Shown: positions 23,719-34,211 of the stretch, in pieces | Layout: every line of letters begins with the position of its first letter | How positions within the stretch are numbered: the first letter of the stretch is position 1 | Origin: Helicostylum pulchrum | Taxonomy: Eukaryota; Mucoromycota; Mucoromycetes; Mucorales; Mucoraceae | Reading direction: 5' to 3' | Assembly (NCBI GenBank): GCA_025677825.1 | Contig: JAIXMO010000008.1 | Coordinates: forward strand, 372,001 to 436,000 | Length of the DNA stretch: 64,000 bases | The notes under the pieces: generated by a model | What the model saw: only the letters and a program-made list of their open reading frames with translations | Databases searched by the model: none | What the model was told of the DNA's origin: nothing | Program-made: the position numbers and the translations under genes

Positions 23719-24908
23719 ATGACTTTATTAGACTATTCTAAAGAAAGAAGCGTTGCTGTTAAAGCCGTTTTATCTGCTAGCAAAGTTTGTCAATCAGTCT
23801 TTCAACATTTAGTTGCTAATGAGACCTTGACCAAAGATGACAAATCGCCAGTTACAGGTAAACTCTTGAAAGAAAGAAAAAAAAACTTCTTTTTATGATA
23901 CTAATAATAAAAAAATGTAGTTGCCGACTTTTCTGCTCAAGCTATTATCAATACGTGTCTTAAAGAACACTTTCCTGCTGATCCTATTGTCGGTGAAGAA
24001 GATTCCAAGGACTTGCAAGGTGAATCAGGAAAGGTATTGAGAGAAAAGGTTGTTTCTTTAACCAACGGCGTATTAAGTGAAAGTGAACAACTTAGCGAAC
24101 AACAAGTAAGTTTTAAAATATACAAAAAAAAAACTATATATACTGATTTATAATAGATTTTGGATGCTATTGATCGTGGTAATTATGTTGGTGGTGCTAA
24201 AGGTCGTCATTGGGCTTTAGACCCAATTGATGGCACTAAAGGATTTTTACGTGGTGGACAATATGCAGTTTGTTTAGCATTGATTGTTGATGGTATTGTT
24301 CAAGTTGGTGTAGTTGGATGTCCTAATTTACCAGTAAATTATAAAGAGCCCGAGGGAGAGAGAGGAACTTTGTTTATTGCAGTTCGTGGACAAGGAGCTT
24401 TCCAACGTAAATTTAGTGATGAAAAAGAAGAGCCTATTCAATTTGCAGATATTTCATCTACAGCTGAATCTACTTTTTGTGAGTCAGTTGAAGCAGGACA
24501 CTCCTCTCATGGTGATGCAGTTGAGATAGCTAAATTACTGGGCATTACGCGTGAATCTGTTCGTATGGATAGTCAAGCCAAATACTGTTCCATTGCTAGA
24601 GGTGATGCAGATATTTACTTGCGTCTTCCTACCAGTAAAACCTATGTTGAAAAGATTTGGGTAAGTAAATTATTACTATAATTTTTTAGTGTAAGGACTG
24701 AAATCGAATTTATATGTGTTATTTTTAGGATCATGCATCCGGTAATGTCCTTGTTACTGAAGCAGGAGGCAGAGTAACTGATGTTAATGGTAAAGACCTT
24801 GATTTTTCTATTGGTCGTACTTTAGAAAAGAATAAGGGTGTTATTGCTTCTAAAGCATCTATTCATGATCAAGTCTTGAAAGCAGTTCAACAAGTGTTGA
24901 ATAAATAA
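23719..24908 (+). CDS. MET22: 3'(2'),5'-bisphosphate nucleotidase (Met22/Hal2 type)
   Basis: Hydrolyses PAP/PAPS, the 3'-phosphoadenosine by-products of sulfate assimilation, and is the classical Li+/Na+-sensitive target of salt stress. Four exons from ATG 23719 (MTLLDYSKERSVAVKAVLSA) to 24908. The metal-binding signature of the inositol-monophosphatase superfamily is complete: PVTVADFSAQAII, the acidic pair in PIVGEEDS, WALDPIDGTKGFLRGGQYAV (D-P-I-D-G-T) and, in the last exon, WDHASGNVLVTEAGGRVTD. Length of about 350 residues matches the family. The symbol is given by family resemblance. Confidence 0.92.
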
Positions 24909-25188
24909 ATAAATAAAAAGTGTGATTTCATATGAAATTATTCTGACTTAAGAAATTCAACCCATGCTTAAATTTAATTCTCTCTCTTTCACTTCTTTAC
25001 TGTATAAAAGCTGGTAATAACATAAAGGTTTCAAAAATAAAAATAAAAATTAACAGATCAATGGTAATTATTTATTTTTTTATTTTTATTTTTATTTTTA
25101 TTGTGTACGCCTTTTTTTTTATTATACACATATAATAGGAAAGTTACATTACTTTTTATTAACTAATTTACAAAAAAAAAAAAAAGAC

Positions 25189-26946
25189 ATGAGCCCAACC
25201 ATTCCAGGCTCACCTCATCCATATTTTGATGAAAAAGCTGGAGAAAGAGAAGAAAGAATTAAGAGTTTATTTGAGGAATTAGATTGTAAAAAGAGAGGAT
25301 ATTTAGATGCAGAATCTATTCTCGGAGGCTTTCTCAAGTTGACTCATTTACCAGCACATACGCGTTATGCTACGGATTTATTAGCAAAATGTGATACAGC
25401 ACATGATGGAGTTATAGACTATCAAGAGTTTAGAACTTACGTATTAGATAAAGAAAAGGAACTTTGGCAGTTATTTGCTGAAATTAATAAATCGGATAAT
25501 CATTACCGATTACATCCAACTGATCTAGAAAATGCTTTAAAAGCTGCTGGTATTCATGTCACTAAAGATGATATATCCAATTTTATGCAAGTTATCGACA
25601 TTGGTAAGTCTTTATTTTATTTTTACTTTGGTTTTTTATATCGTGTATATTCATTCATGTATCTATTACGTTAGATGGTAACGGTTATATCGATTTTCAA
25701 GACTGGAGAGACTTTTTACTTGTAAACATCTTTTTCTAAAAAAAATCCCCCCTTTTATAAATAGCTATTAACCTCTTCTTCGTAGCTTTTACCTCGCGAA
25801 ACTACAATTATAGAAATATATCAATACTATCAAACTTCAACTCAACTTACACACGATGCTGAAGTAGTTATTCCCCATACAGATGAAACTGCTCATAACG
25901 CTTACAAGTATTTAGCTGCTGGTGGTATGGCTGGTGCTGTCTCTAGAACTTGTACTGCACCATTTGATAGACTTAAAGTATACCTTATTACCCAAACCAT
26001 ATCTTTTTCAAAACAAGCTGCCGCCGCTGCTGCCGCCGCACCTGCTAATTCAAAACCTCAATCCGCTATTTTAACTGGATTAAAAAACATTTATCATCAA
26101 GGTGGGTTTCGTGCCTTCTTTGTTGGTAACGGACTTAATGTGATCAAGATTGTACCTGAATCAGCCATCAAGTTTTATGTATTTGAAACTACTAAATCGA
26201 TTTTAGCAGAATTAACTCATTCTGAAGATAAAAATTCTATTCCTGTAGGTGCACGGTTTATTGCTGGTGGTGTGGCAGGTCTGTGTGCTCAGTTTTGTAT
26301 TTACCCCGTAGAGACCTTAAAGACTCGTATTATGTCTTCCATGATCATTGAAGCAAATAATGGAAAGTTGGATAAAGGAACAAGTGATGCGTTTAAATCA
26401 AAACAAAAGAATTTAATTATAAAGACCGCAAGATCGATGTATACTGCCGGTGGATTAAGAGGATTTTGGCCAGGTTTAACTGTAAGTTTATTGGGTGTGT
26501 TTCCGTATCAGGCTTTGGATATGGGTATCTATGAAACTTTAAAGGTCACCTATCTTCAGTATATGAATAATCAAAAAGATGAAAATGGAAAAGGTAAATC
26601 TCCTAATGTACTTGTACTTTGGGCTTGTGGTATGGTTAGTGGATCCATTGGTGCTACAAGTGTTTATCCGTTAAATATGCTTAGAACAAGGTAATTTTAT
26701 ATATGGAAAAGATAGAGAGGGAGAGAAACGTGAACTGATGTCTTGTATAGATTACAAGCACAAGGAACACTTGCACATCCATACACTTATACATCTGCTT
26801 GGGATGCCGCAAGAAAGACATTACGTGCTGATGGTATAGGTGGATTTTATAAAGGTCTGGGCCCTACATTATTCAAGGTTGTACCCTCTGTCAGTATTAG
26901 TTATGCTGTGTACGAGTTTAGTAAAAGATCACTTGGTATATCTTAA
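25189..26946 (+). CDS. SAL1: Ca2+-regulated mitochondrial ATP-Mg/Pi carrier (Sal1/SCaMC)
   Basis: N-terminal EF-hand part: ELDCKKRGYLDAESI, CDTAHDGVIDYQEF and, across an intron, VIDIDGNGYIDFQDWRDF, so at least two canonical Ca2+ loops facing the intermembrane space. Then three carrier repeats: RTCTAPFDRLKVYLITQ, CIYPVETLKTRIMSS and TSVYPLNMLRTRLQAQGT, with ending AVYEFSKRSLGIS. This is the layout of SCaMC/Sal1, which exchanges ATP-Mg for phosphate when cytosolic Ca2+ rises. Four exons; the last intron splits the LRTR|LQAQ motif. A short poly-Ala/Pro insert (KQAAAAAAAAPANSK) in repeat 1 is lineage-specific. Confidence 0.92.
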
Positions 26947-27075
26947 AGAGTTTTTTTTTTGTGTTAGAAACTATAATTATTTTCTTAGAGTTAGATGTAA
27001 ATAAAAACATTGTTTTTTTTCTTTGTGAAAAAATTTATTTATTATATTTAACAGGAGGTATCAATTATTGGAAAT

Positions 27076-27372
27076 TTAAGAGTTGAAAGCCTTTTGAGCT
27101 TCACCTTTCTTTTCTTGGGCCTTGTTACCAGCTTCACCAGTGTTGTTACCAGTAAGAGAGTTGACAGCACCCTTGACAGCGCCAGTTACTTGATCAGCGG
27201 CTCCTTGTACATAACCAGTGACATTGGCAGCAGTTTCTTGAGTGTTACCAGCAGCGTTTTGGGTCTTACCCTTTGATTGGAGAGATTCATTACCTACGGC
27301 ACTACCGACAGTATCTTTAGTGTTACCAACGAATTGGTCCTTCTTGGCTTCGGTTCTTGATGGGGCAGACAT
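27076..27372 (-). CDS. CsbD-like small stress protein
   Basis: 98 residues, intronless, ATG at 27372: MSAPSRTEAKKDQFVGNTKD, then repeated Gly/Ala/Asn/Gln-rich amphipathic stretches (TVGSAVGNESLQSKGKTQNA, QETAANVTGYVQGAADQVTG, AVKGAVNSLTGNN). This is the look of CsbD-like proteins such as the fungal cruciform-DNA-binding protein Hmp1 and bacterial CsbD: very soluble, LEA-like, stress-induced. It is tail-to-tail with the Sal1-type gene, 130 bases apart. The DNA-binding role is known for one relative only and is not evident from sequence. Confidence 0.8.
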   Translation of the reverse strand: MSAPSRTEAKKDQFVGNTKDTVGSAVGNESLQSKGKTQNAAGNTQETAANVTGYVQGAADQVTGAVKGAVNSLTGNNTGEAGNKAQEKKGEAQKAFNS

Positions 27373-27590
27373 ATTTGTTTTTATAAAATTATATTTTGAT
27401 AATAATAATTAGAAATCAACTTGAAAAACCAACTGCTATTTATACAAAAAAAAAGGCATTGAAAAAGTGATGTATTTATTTTAACCTGTTTTAGGCAAGA
27501 CTTCATTATTGCATTATCACAATAATCCGTCATAGTTTAGTAACAAAAAGTAATATTGACGTATTATATTTTTAAAACTCAATATTTTTT

Positions 27591-28655
27591 TTAACGTGTT
27601 GCACCCTCAGTTGTTAACAAATTACCAAACCCATACCCTTTAGGTCCAAATAATCTTGAATAGCATCCACGACAATAAAGATCAAAATCTCGATCAACCA
27701 TATTAGTTGAATCTAATCGCTTACCACAGTCACTACATTTTAAGCACATTTTATGATACTTGTTTCCTGCTCCCAGCACTAATTCCGCTGCATAAACTGC
27801 TTTTTTGCAACCTGTACAGATGTCGTTTTGAGCTTGGAAATTGAATTTACGTGGAACATAACCAGTTTTATGAGCGAGGTAGCTGGGCTTTGGTGAGGCC
27901 GCTGGTTTTTGTTGATCATGATGATGATGATCGACAGGTGTTTGTGTTACCTCAGTTTCGGCGACAGGTGGTTGTGGTGGACGTGTAGGTAAGGCAGGCA
28001 CTTCTCGGCGCACAGGTAATTCAGGTTTGCTTGGTACTTGACGAACATCAGGCACTTGTTGTACAGGCGAATTCAATTCGTTCTCTTTTAATATTTCACT
28101 AGGCATTTTACTTTCTGTACTTAAAAAAGCAGCACCTCCAGCTTAAAATACATTATATATTAACACAATTGTATACGCTAACAACAATAACAGTACCTTA
28201 CCAAATCCGTAACCTTTTGGTCCCCATCTACGGTTGTAACAGGTTCTGCAGTAAGCCTATATTAGAAATCAATTAGATGCGTCTTTTTTTTAGTGGATAT
28301 TTTCTCGTTTTTACTTCATTTTCTTTTTCAGTTAAAGTAGTTGAATCCAATCGCTTGTTACACTCCTATTATTTAAATATTTTAGTTATCTTGATATTTC
28401 TATTTATATATGATAGACCTACCTTACAGGTTAAACAGTAGTTGTGCCAAGGTCCACCGGGACCAAGAACCTAAAACTTGACTTTTTTAAAAAAAATGAA
28501 TCCTCTTTTTTTATTTTAGTGGCTTTACCTGTTCTGCCATATAAACAGCTAGTTTATATAGTTAGTATGCTAATTATTATTTTAACACTTTTTTTCATGT
28601 ACGTACATTTCTCGCAACGTGGGCATTTAGGTGCTCCTCCGAATCTAGGTGGCAT
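27591..28655 (-). CDS. Two-LIM-domain CRP-type protein
   Basis: Start at ATG 28655 is set by a first exon too short for simple ORF calling: MPPRFGGAPKCPRCEK. Small exons then give SVYMAEQ, VLGPGGPWHNYCLTCK, ECNKRLDSTTLTEKENE and AYCRTCYNRRWGPKGYGFG, a complete first LIM domain with eight zinc ligands in CRP spacing and the CRP-type glycine-rich end. A Pro-rich linker of about 90 residues (VRREVPALPTRPPQPPV) leads to a second LIM: CTGCKKAVYAAELVLGAGNK, YHKMCLKCSDCGKRLDSTNM and YCRGCYSRLFGPKGYGFG. CRP-family proteins bind actin/α-actinin or act as nuclear cofactors. Both LIMs share the GPKGYGFG end, so they arose by internal duplication. Confidence 0.9.
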
Positions 28656-29412
28656 GATGAAGTATAAAGAAGAAGAAAAAAAAGTACAATTGGTCTGAGT
28701 CTAAACACAACTGGTGAAAAAAAAACTATAACGTGTTACCAGTAAACTGCCATTCGGAATAAACAGATGATTTATTTAGTAATGATAGCTTTATAATAGC
28801 GTGATGGATGCTTCAGTTATGCATTACATCGTATAACGTTGTATAACATTGTTAAAGTCAACAATAATGTACTGCGGCCTTAACGACGCAGTACAAGTTG
28901 TAAGTAATACATAGATTTGTTTTGATTTTTAAACGCTTTAAAAAATACGAGCATCTAATTGAGAGCTACAGAGGGCAATATAACATATTCCTTGCGTATC
29001 CGAATCTATAATTAGAGTATTTGGTTTTTACATGTCACTATAATGGGGTATCAACTTACCAACACCTCTTTAATTAATTTTTTTTGGGGTATGGGGTCGC
29101 GGAGGGATGATATCATACACAAAGTCAACTCGATACTTTTTTCCCCCACGCAAGTTGACACATCTACTAAGATACTTTCTGAATATATCCCCAATTTTTT
29201 ATATTGTATGTTCTATACACATAATTTGCTGAATAATCATTAGTATCTGCACTTTAAAATATACAACAATGGTTACATTTGCCACGTAAACATCTGAATA
29301 AAGATTTTTTAAACATGTTAAACCTCCGGTTCCACTTTGAAAAAAAGTATAAAATATGTTTAATAATTAGCGCTTATACTCCTCTTTCGATACCTTATTA
29401 TATACCATAAAA
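28656..29412. other. Intergenic region between LIM gene and GST gene
   Basis: No gene supported. A short hairpin with 8-base stem (GTACTGCG at 28869–28876 with CGCAGTAC at 28887–28894, 10-base loop) is seen; its meaning is unknown. The + open frame at 29043–29243 shows no protein-like features. Confidence 0.5.
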
Positions 29413-30210
29413 ATGGAGAAGATCACACTTTATTATTTCCTTGTTAACAACAATGGTAAGTTTTAAATTTTATAGTGGTTGGGTCAATTGTTTTAATCAT
29501 TATTGAAATAGTCACTCTTGCTCGTGGCGAAAACATCAAGTTGTTACTTGAAGATGCTGGATTGGAGCATGAATATGTTCGATTAAGAATGGGTGAAGAT
29601 TGGAGTGACAGAAAGGTTCAAATTATTGAGGACGGATTGTATTCCGGCACACTTCCTTATATTGAAGTCGGTGGTAAGAAGTTCGGTAGAACTATTCCTA
29701 TTATGCGTTATATCTCTGTCAAGTTGGGTAACAAGTATCATGGTGCTAATGATGAAGAAAATCAACTTTTGGATTCTGTTGCCGATATTACTGATGATTG
29801 GTTTGAAAGCATGAAGAATGCTTTCTGGGGCTCCGACGTAAGTTTACGCCATATTGCGTCAAAAGTGTGGGGTTTATTTATATCGTTTAATTTTTACAGG
29901 AGGCTAAGACGAAGCATGTTAAGGATGGAACTCCCAAGTTCTTGAATATTTTTGAAAGATATTACTCTGCTCAAGAAGGTCCTTATATCCTTGGTGAAAA
30001 GGTACGAATATATTGTTAATACGAATGTTAAAATTTGAAACTTAAATGTGTCTTTTTTAGATTTCTTATTCCGATTTCTTGGTTTACCATCTTTTGGATG
30101 ATGATAAGGCTTTAAACCGTTTAGCTGAATACCCTAACCTTCAAAAACTTGTTCAATCTTTTGTAGAACGTCCCAACATCAAGAAATATCTTACCACTCT
30201 TTCCGAGTAA
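29413..30210 (+). CDS. Glutathione S-transferase, sigma-like
   Basis: Conjugates glutathione to electrophiles. Exon 1 is tiny (MEKITLYYFLVNNN, with the catalytic-type Tyr near residue 8) and joins at about 29512 to VTLARGENIKLLLEDAGLEH and EYVRLRMGEDW; the thioredoxin-fold motif with cis-Pro is GTLPYIEVGGKKFGRTIPIM, followed by RYISVKLGNKYHG. The helical C-terminal domain follows in exons 3–4 (FLNIFERYYSAQEGPYILGE, SYSDFLVYHLLDDDK) and ends RPNIKKYLTTLSE. About 210 residues, the usual size. The longer open frame that reads through intron 1 is not the real protein. Confidence 0.88.
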
Positions 30211-30307
30211 CTTTTATAATAAAATCGCTCTTTTTTAATTTTATTAAATATGTCTTTTCTGTAAACAATTACTTTCGAAGTCTAATACTAAGCTTCTTGT
30301 TCATTTA

Positions 30308-30565
30308 TCATCTGGTACTAACAACACAAACATTTTTTTTTTTTTTCATTTCTTGACTTAATCTATTTAATTTGATCGTCACTACATAAGCATAGCATAC
30401 CATATAACGTTCATCTTTGACTGCATCTCCTGCACATACATTATTCTTTTTCAAATCCGCAGTAAATTTAGGTAACTGCGGTTTCGTCAATAATTCTCTT
30501 GTTTTTTCAGCGGGTAGGAAATAAGGAGATAAAAGCATTTTTAGCTGCAGCACAATATAACAATA
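30308..30565 (-). pseudogene. C-terminal relic of the FUSC-like transporter found at 59.9–64 kb
   Basis: The minus strand reads LQLKMLLSPYFLPAEKTREL and LTKPQLPKFTADLKKNNV, then YMVCYAYVVTIKLNRLSQEM. The first part matches ALQLKTPLPPYLPPAEKTRE at the right-hand edge of this window. Just upstream TVLLY matches VLLYFY of the full gene, but about 17 bases are missing between them, which shifts the frame. Nothing further upstream matches. So this is a 5'-truncated, frame-broken copy of only the cytosolic tail. It lacks an ATG start. Confidence 0.7.
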
Positions 30566-31119
30566 CTGTCAGTAAGAAAGCATAACTTTTTGACTCATAC
30601 GAAAACATTTACTATACGCTAAAAATAGAAGTAATAATAATTACCGGTATCATTGTGTAGATAACAAGAGTTACACACTAGAGAAATGAAGTTTAGGTAC
30701 ACTGCAGGAATCACTCATATGTATTTTTTAAGAGCAAGATAATGACCAAATGAACTAAATACGAAAGAAAATGTACCCGCCAGGTGTAGAGTGCAGATAG
30801 AGTATATATAGTTTATAAAAAGTAAAAAAAAAAAGTAAAGATAATAATTGAAAAAGAAGTACATTTGACATTAAGTAGCTGATCACAGTTGCATCGTTTA
30901 TTTATTTGAAACTACATCATTTAAGTATTTGAGAGTTTACAGATCAAGCACCGTAGAGGATTAAAATAAAAGAAATAAAACCCTTGCGCTATTATTTTAG
31001 AGTACCAACAACGAGGTTAAAAATGTTTGTTCGTATTATTCGTTTGGTGATCCCACTCCCCCTTTTTTTTGTATGTGTGTGAAAGCATAGTCATTCCATA
31101 CAATTAGACACTTCTAAAA
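30566..31119. other. Intergenic sequence left of the inverted repeat
   Basis: No gene or clear repeat seen. AT-rich, with a poly(A) tract around 30823–30832 and a poly(T) tract at 31062–31070. Confidence 0.5.
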
Positions 31120-31163
31120 ACACACTTGAATCAAAGATAACGTAATATTTTATTTTTATATAT

Positions 31164-31415
31164 TTAAGTGTCATCGAAAAATGGCCCTCTCGCTCCAAAG
31201 CGACATGGCTGTTGACTTTCACACGGCCACCAGCCGGATTTGCAGGATCCGCTTCCATAATGAACATTGTTATAACTACCACAAATATCAGAAGCGACCT
31301 CCAAGCATATGGGACCGGAACATCCACAGCAATAGTATGAGCCTTCAACAGCGTAGCTTTGCAACATTACGAAAAATAACAAAATAGAAACAATAGACAA
31401 ATTCAGCCCTAACAT
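31164..31415 (-). CDS. Small secreted eight-cysteine protein (copy L)
   Basis: 83 residues, intronless, ATG at 31415 (the longer frame upstream opens at TTG inside the promoter). A signal peptide MLGLNLSIVSILLFFVMLQS-YA with a clear hydrophobic core and likely cut after YA precedes a mature part of about 60 residues with eight Cys: YYCCGCSGPICLEVASDIC, then GSCKSGWWPC and QPCRFGARGPFFDDT. Four disulfides are possible. Size, leader and cysteine density fit secreted effector/defence-type peptides, but the cysteine pattern matches no family I can name. Copy R in the other arm has the same leader and cysteines but different residues in the loops after Cys5 and Cys7. Function unknown. Confidence 0.75.
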   Translation of the reverse strand: MLGLNLSIVSILLFFVMLQSYAVEGSYYCCGCSGPICLEVASDICGSYNNVHYGSGSCKSGWWPCESQQPCRFGARGPFFDDT

Positions 31416-31479
31416 TTTTACCAATAATAAAAAAGAGATAATAAAAAAATAACAAAAAAAAGAGAAAGTAAGAAACAGC

Positions 31480-31488
31480 TTTTTTATA
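31480..31488 (-). promoter_or_regulatory. TATA box of copy L
   Basis: TATAAAAAA on the minus strand about 65 bases before the ATG, followed by a T/C-rich leader. The same site and leader are unchanged in the other arm. Confidence 0.6.
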
Positions 31489-31615
31489 CACAATTGAAAC
31501 CAGTGCTTTAATTTAGGTTTTTTTTTTGGCTTATACTATTTGATTGCAACCAACTGTTTGATATTGTTTACAATAAATACATGTAGCATTTTTACTTTAT
31601 ATTTATTGGCAGCTA

Positions 31616-31850
31616 CATAGAAATAAACTTTCGTTCTAGATGTGGGGCTTTTACTACTGTACTTTTAACAGAAGCCTTTCTTTGTGTCACTACAAAAAAT
31701 AATATTGTCGTTTTAGATGCTAAAAGAGCTTCGCCATTGCCTATTGCGACTATGTTTACTTATGAAGCTTCTGATATGTACCGCCGTATGTCATACACAA
31801 GCCAAAGCTACGATTTATTTGTGTATTTCTATAGTTTTTGTTTCTATTAG
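31616..31850 (+). pseudogene. Exon-like coding relic in left arm
   Basis: After an acceptor-like TTATTGGCAG the + strand stays open for about 78 codons: INFRSRCGAFTTVLLTEAF, LCVTTKNNIVVLDAKRASPL, PIATMFTYEASDMYRRMSYT, then a stop at 31850. It has the composition of a folded, β-rich domain but no start and no upstream exon. An identical copy is in the right arm. It points away from the cysteine-rich gene. Family not recognised. Confidence 0.35.
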
Positions 31851-32303
31851 TATTCATAGATAGTAAAATGAGTTACAACCTCCTCCTTTTGCATCGTTCT
31901 GTTTTAATTGTTTTACTTTTTCGAAATGTAAGACGGGTGGCAAAGTTTATCTGTAATAATAAAGAGAAATAAACATGGCCGTCTATTTTAATGCAAATAG
32001 CATTTGATTTCATTGTTTTTTTTCCCAAATAAACAAAGGAGTGATAGAGAGATGAGGCCGAGTTATATTTGATTAAAAAAAGAAAATTTAAATGGTTCTG
32101 TTATCTAAAACAAACAAAAACAAGTTTTACAATTCTTGTTTTAATTAAACGTTGTATCTTTATGCGGAATATTACCCCAAGTAGGAGTCTTTGATTTGAA
32201 TATCTTAAAGTAGCACTTACCTATTCTCATTCTATAAATATCTAAGACAATATTTTTGCTTAATTGATGCAGTTGCTATTGCATACAAACGTTTTATAGG
32301 TAA

Positions 32304-32495
32304 GCCGAACTGGCGAAATTAACTGAACGAAAAGTTAAGGTGCCGAAACGCACGCTCATCAGACACCAAACCACCAAAGGTATTACTTTATCTAGACAAA
32401 AGGACCGCGAACATGGAAGTCGGGATCTGCTAGTTTCGAAGCGCGTAGCGACTCTCCTACCAAATAAACTAAACCTGGAAATGAATGGCTCATAA
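32304..32495 (+). pseudogene. ATG-less coding relic, GC-richer than surroundings
   Basis: 63 sense codons with protein-like, very basic sequence: AELAKLTERKVKVPKRTLIR, HQTTKGITLSRQKDREHG and SKRVATLLPNKLNLEMNGS, closed upstream by TAA. Possibly a transposon or foreign fragment; unrecognised. Confidence 0.3.
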
Positions 32496-32599
32496 GTGTG
32501 TGTTATCCATACTTTATAGTTACTGAAAAACCAAAAAAATAAAATAAAGAGTAGCCATTTGTATATTTTATAATCTATTTGAGATATGAGACAACTTTG

Positions 32600-33080
32600 G
32601 ATTATGATGACATGTTTAGTAGCCTTAGAGATATTTATAAGTATGGATACAGCACAGATGTAGATTTAGAAAAAGCCTTCAAATGGTAAGTTAAATTTGT
32701 GAATTGCTTTCCCAAAGACAGTATGCTTAACTTCGGATTAATGTAAATGGAAGGCTCAGGAACTGAAGCTAATAAGGACCTGGTACTATATTGGTTTCGA
32801 ATGGAAGGTCTATCGAAAATGAAAATGCGAAAAGCTATATCAATTAAATCGATATAAATTCAACTCAGGTAACTAGCCCAGACTGTTTATAATAAAGAAG
32901 TTATGCAGCTGTTGATACAAGAAAAGCAGTTACAAGGTTTTCAATTAAAAAGTATGTCATTAAAGAAAGTTATTATGATGACAGAAGATAATTCATTAAA
33001 AAGGAATGCGATAAATAGTAGAATAAATGACAATGAGAAAGCCACGGTCGAAGAAAAGGCCAGGACTGACAAAGTTCTTT
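32600..33080 (+). pseudogene. Sel1-like-repeat protein relic
   Basis: FSSLRDIYKYGYSTDVDLEK-AFKW is a Sel1 repeat (Y-GYST-D-KAF-W). After a donor-like G|GTAAGT and a gap comes FGLM, a TAA stop, then EGSGTEANKDLVLYWFRM, a second Sel1 repeat with the usual Tyr codon replaced by the stop. Further on a Lys/Glu-rich frame (VMQLLIQEKQLQGFQLKSM) runs to a stop at about 33080. The repeats (about 36 residues, G-G-x2-D-KA-W) are diagnostic of Sel1-like adaptor proteins; the copy is dead. Confidence 0.55.
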
Positions 33081-33776
33081 AAGAAGAGAAAGAAGGGAAG
33101 AAAAAACCGGTAAAGCTGTTTCACGTTGAAGGAACCAAAGAATTGCAGAAAAAATTCGATTATCTTCTTTCAATTCCTTCGACCTGAAAGAAAGACAGAA
33201 CCGAAAAAAAATATTCCAACAAAGCAAATGAAAGCAAATATACATATTTCTGACACGAAGTTAATTTAATAATCTCCAACAAAAAAGATGATTAAAAGAG
33301 AAAAAAATTTAGTGGTTTTGTGAAATTGAATTTGACCCTTACATCGAATAGTGGTAATAGTGATATTAAAGCGGAGGACTGAAGACGCCCAGGAGAAATA
33401 TATCCTTAAATAAAGCCTATACCGTTAAATAGAGCCGCTACTATACTCGGGATAATATTCTGCGTAAAGATGAAAGCAGTCAATGCGTAATACAATGCTT
33501 AATTAAAACAAGAATTGAAAAACGTTTCTGTCTGTTTTTATTTCGTATGAGATAAAGGACGATTAGGTCTACTTTTTTTTAGTAAAACATAGCTTGGCCT
33601 CATCCCTTTGTTGGCTTGAAAAAATAAATCCCGTTTGTGTCGAGTAAAATAGACAGGTATGTTTATTTTATTACAAATAGGCTTCGCCACCCGTCTTACA
33701 TTTCGAAAAAGTAAAACAATTAAAACAGAACGATGCAAAAGGAGGAGGTTGTAACTCATTTTACTATCTATGAATA

Positions 33777-34011
33777 CTAATAGAAACAAAAACTATAGAA
33801 ATACACAAATAAATCGTAGCTTTGGCTTGTGTATGACATACGGCGGTACATATCAGAAGCTTCATAAGTAAACATAGTCGCAATAGGCAATGGCGAAGCT
33901 CTTTTAGCATCTAAAACGACAATATTATTTTTTGTAGTGACACAAAGAAAGGCTTCTGTTAAAAGTACAGTAGTAAAAGCCCCACATCTAGAACGAAAGT
34001 TTATTTCTATG
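33777..34011 (-). pseudogene. Exon-like coding relic in right arm
   Basis: Exact counterpart of the open stretch at 31616–31850, with the same stop codon. Preservation of the frame follows simply from identity of the arms and is not independent evidence for function. Confidence 0.35.
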
Positions 34012-34138
34012 TAGCTGCCAATAAATATAAAGTAAAAATGCTACATGTATTTATTGTAAACAATATCAAACAGTTGGTTGCAATCAAATAGTATAAGCCA
34101 AAAAAAAAACCTAAATTAAAGCACTGGTTTCAATTGTG

Positions 34139-34147
34139 TATAAAAAA
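34139..34147 (+). promoter_or_regulatory. TATA box of copy R
   Basis: TATAAAAAA, 65 bases before the ATG at 34212, with the same T/C-rich leader as the other arm. Confidence 0.6.
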
Positions 34148-34211
34148 GCTGTTTCTTACTTTCTCTTTTTTTTGTTATTTTTTTATTATCTCTTTTTTAT
34201 TATTGGTAAAA

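Larger units (their letters stand above)
31120..32186 (+). repeat. Left arm of 3.4-kb inverted duplication
   Basis: About 1.07 kb, repeated in opposite orientation at 33441–34507. The outer end (31120 on) matches through GATTCAAGTGTGTT; the inner end matches through GCAGAATATTATCCC-like sequence near 32165–32186. Between 31416 and 31941 I see no difference from the other arm (about 525 bases, no indels: coordinates in the two arms sum to 65627 throughout). Both ends are clearly diverged, with indels. Confidence 0.88.
32187..33440. other. Spacer between the inverted arms
   Basis: About 1.25 kb holding decayed coding sequence: an ATG-less open stretch at 32304–32495 and a Sel1-repeat relic at about 32600–33080, both on +. 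Nothing intact. Its GC content around 32300–32480 is visibly higher than the surroundings. Confidence 0.6.

Noticed and set aside
28869..28894. 8-base-stem hairpin as a terminator or regulatory RNA
   Set aside because: Rho-independent terminators do not apply in a fungal nucleus and the stem is short enough to be chance.
31091..31348. Minus-strand frame overlapping the cysteine-rich gene
   Set aside because: Shadow frame of the signal-peptide/cysteine-rich CDS; it has no counterpart frame kept in the other arm.
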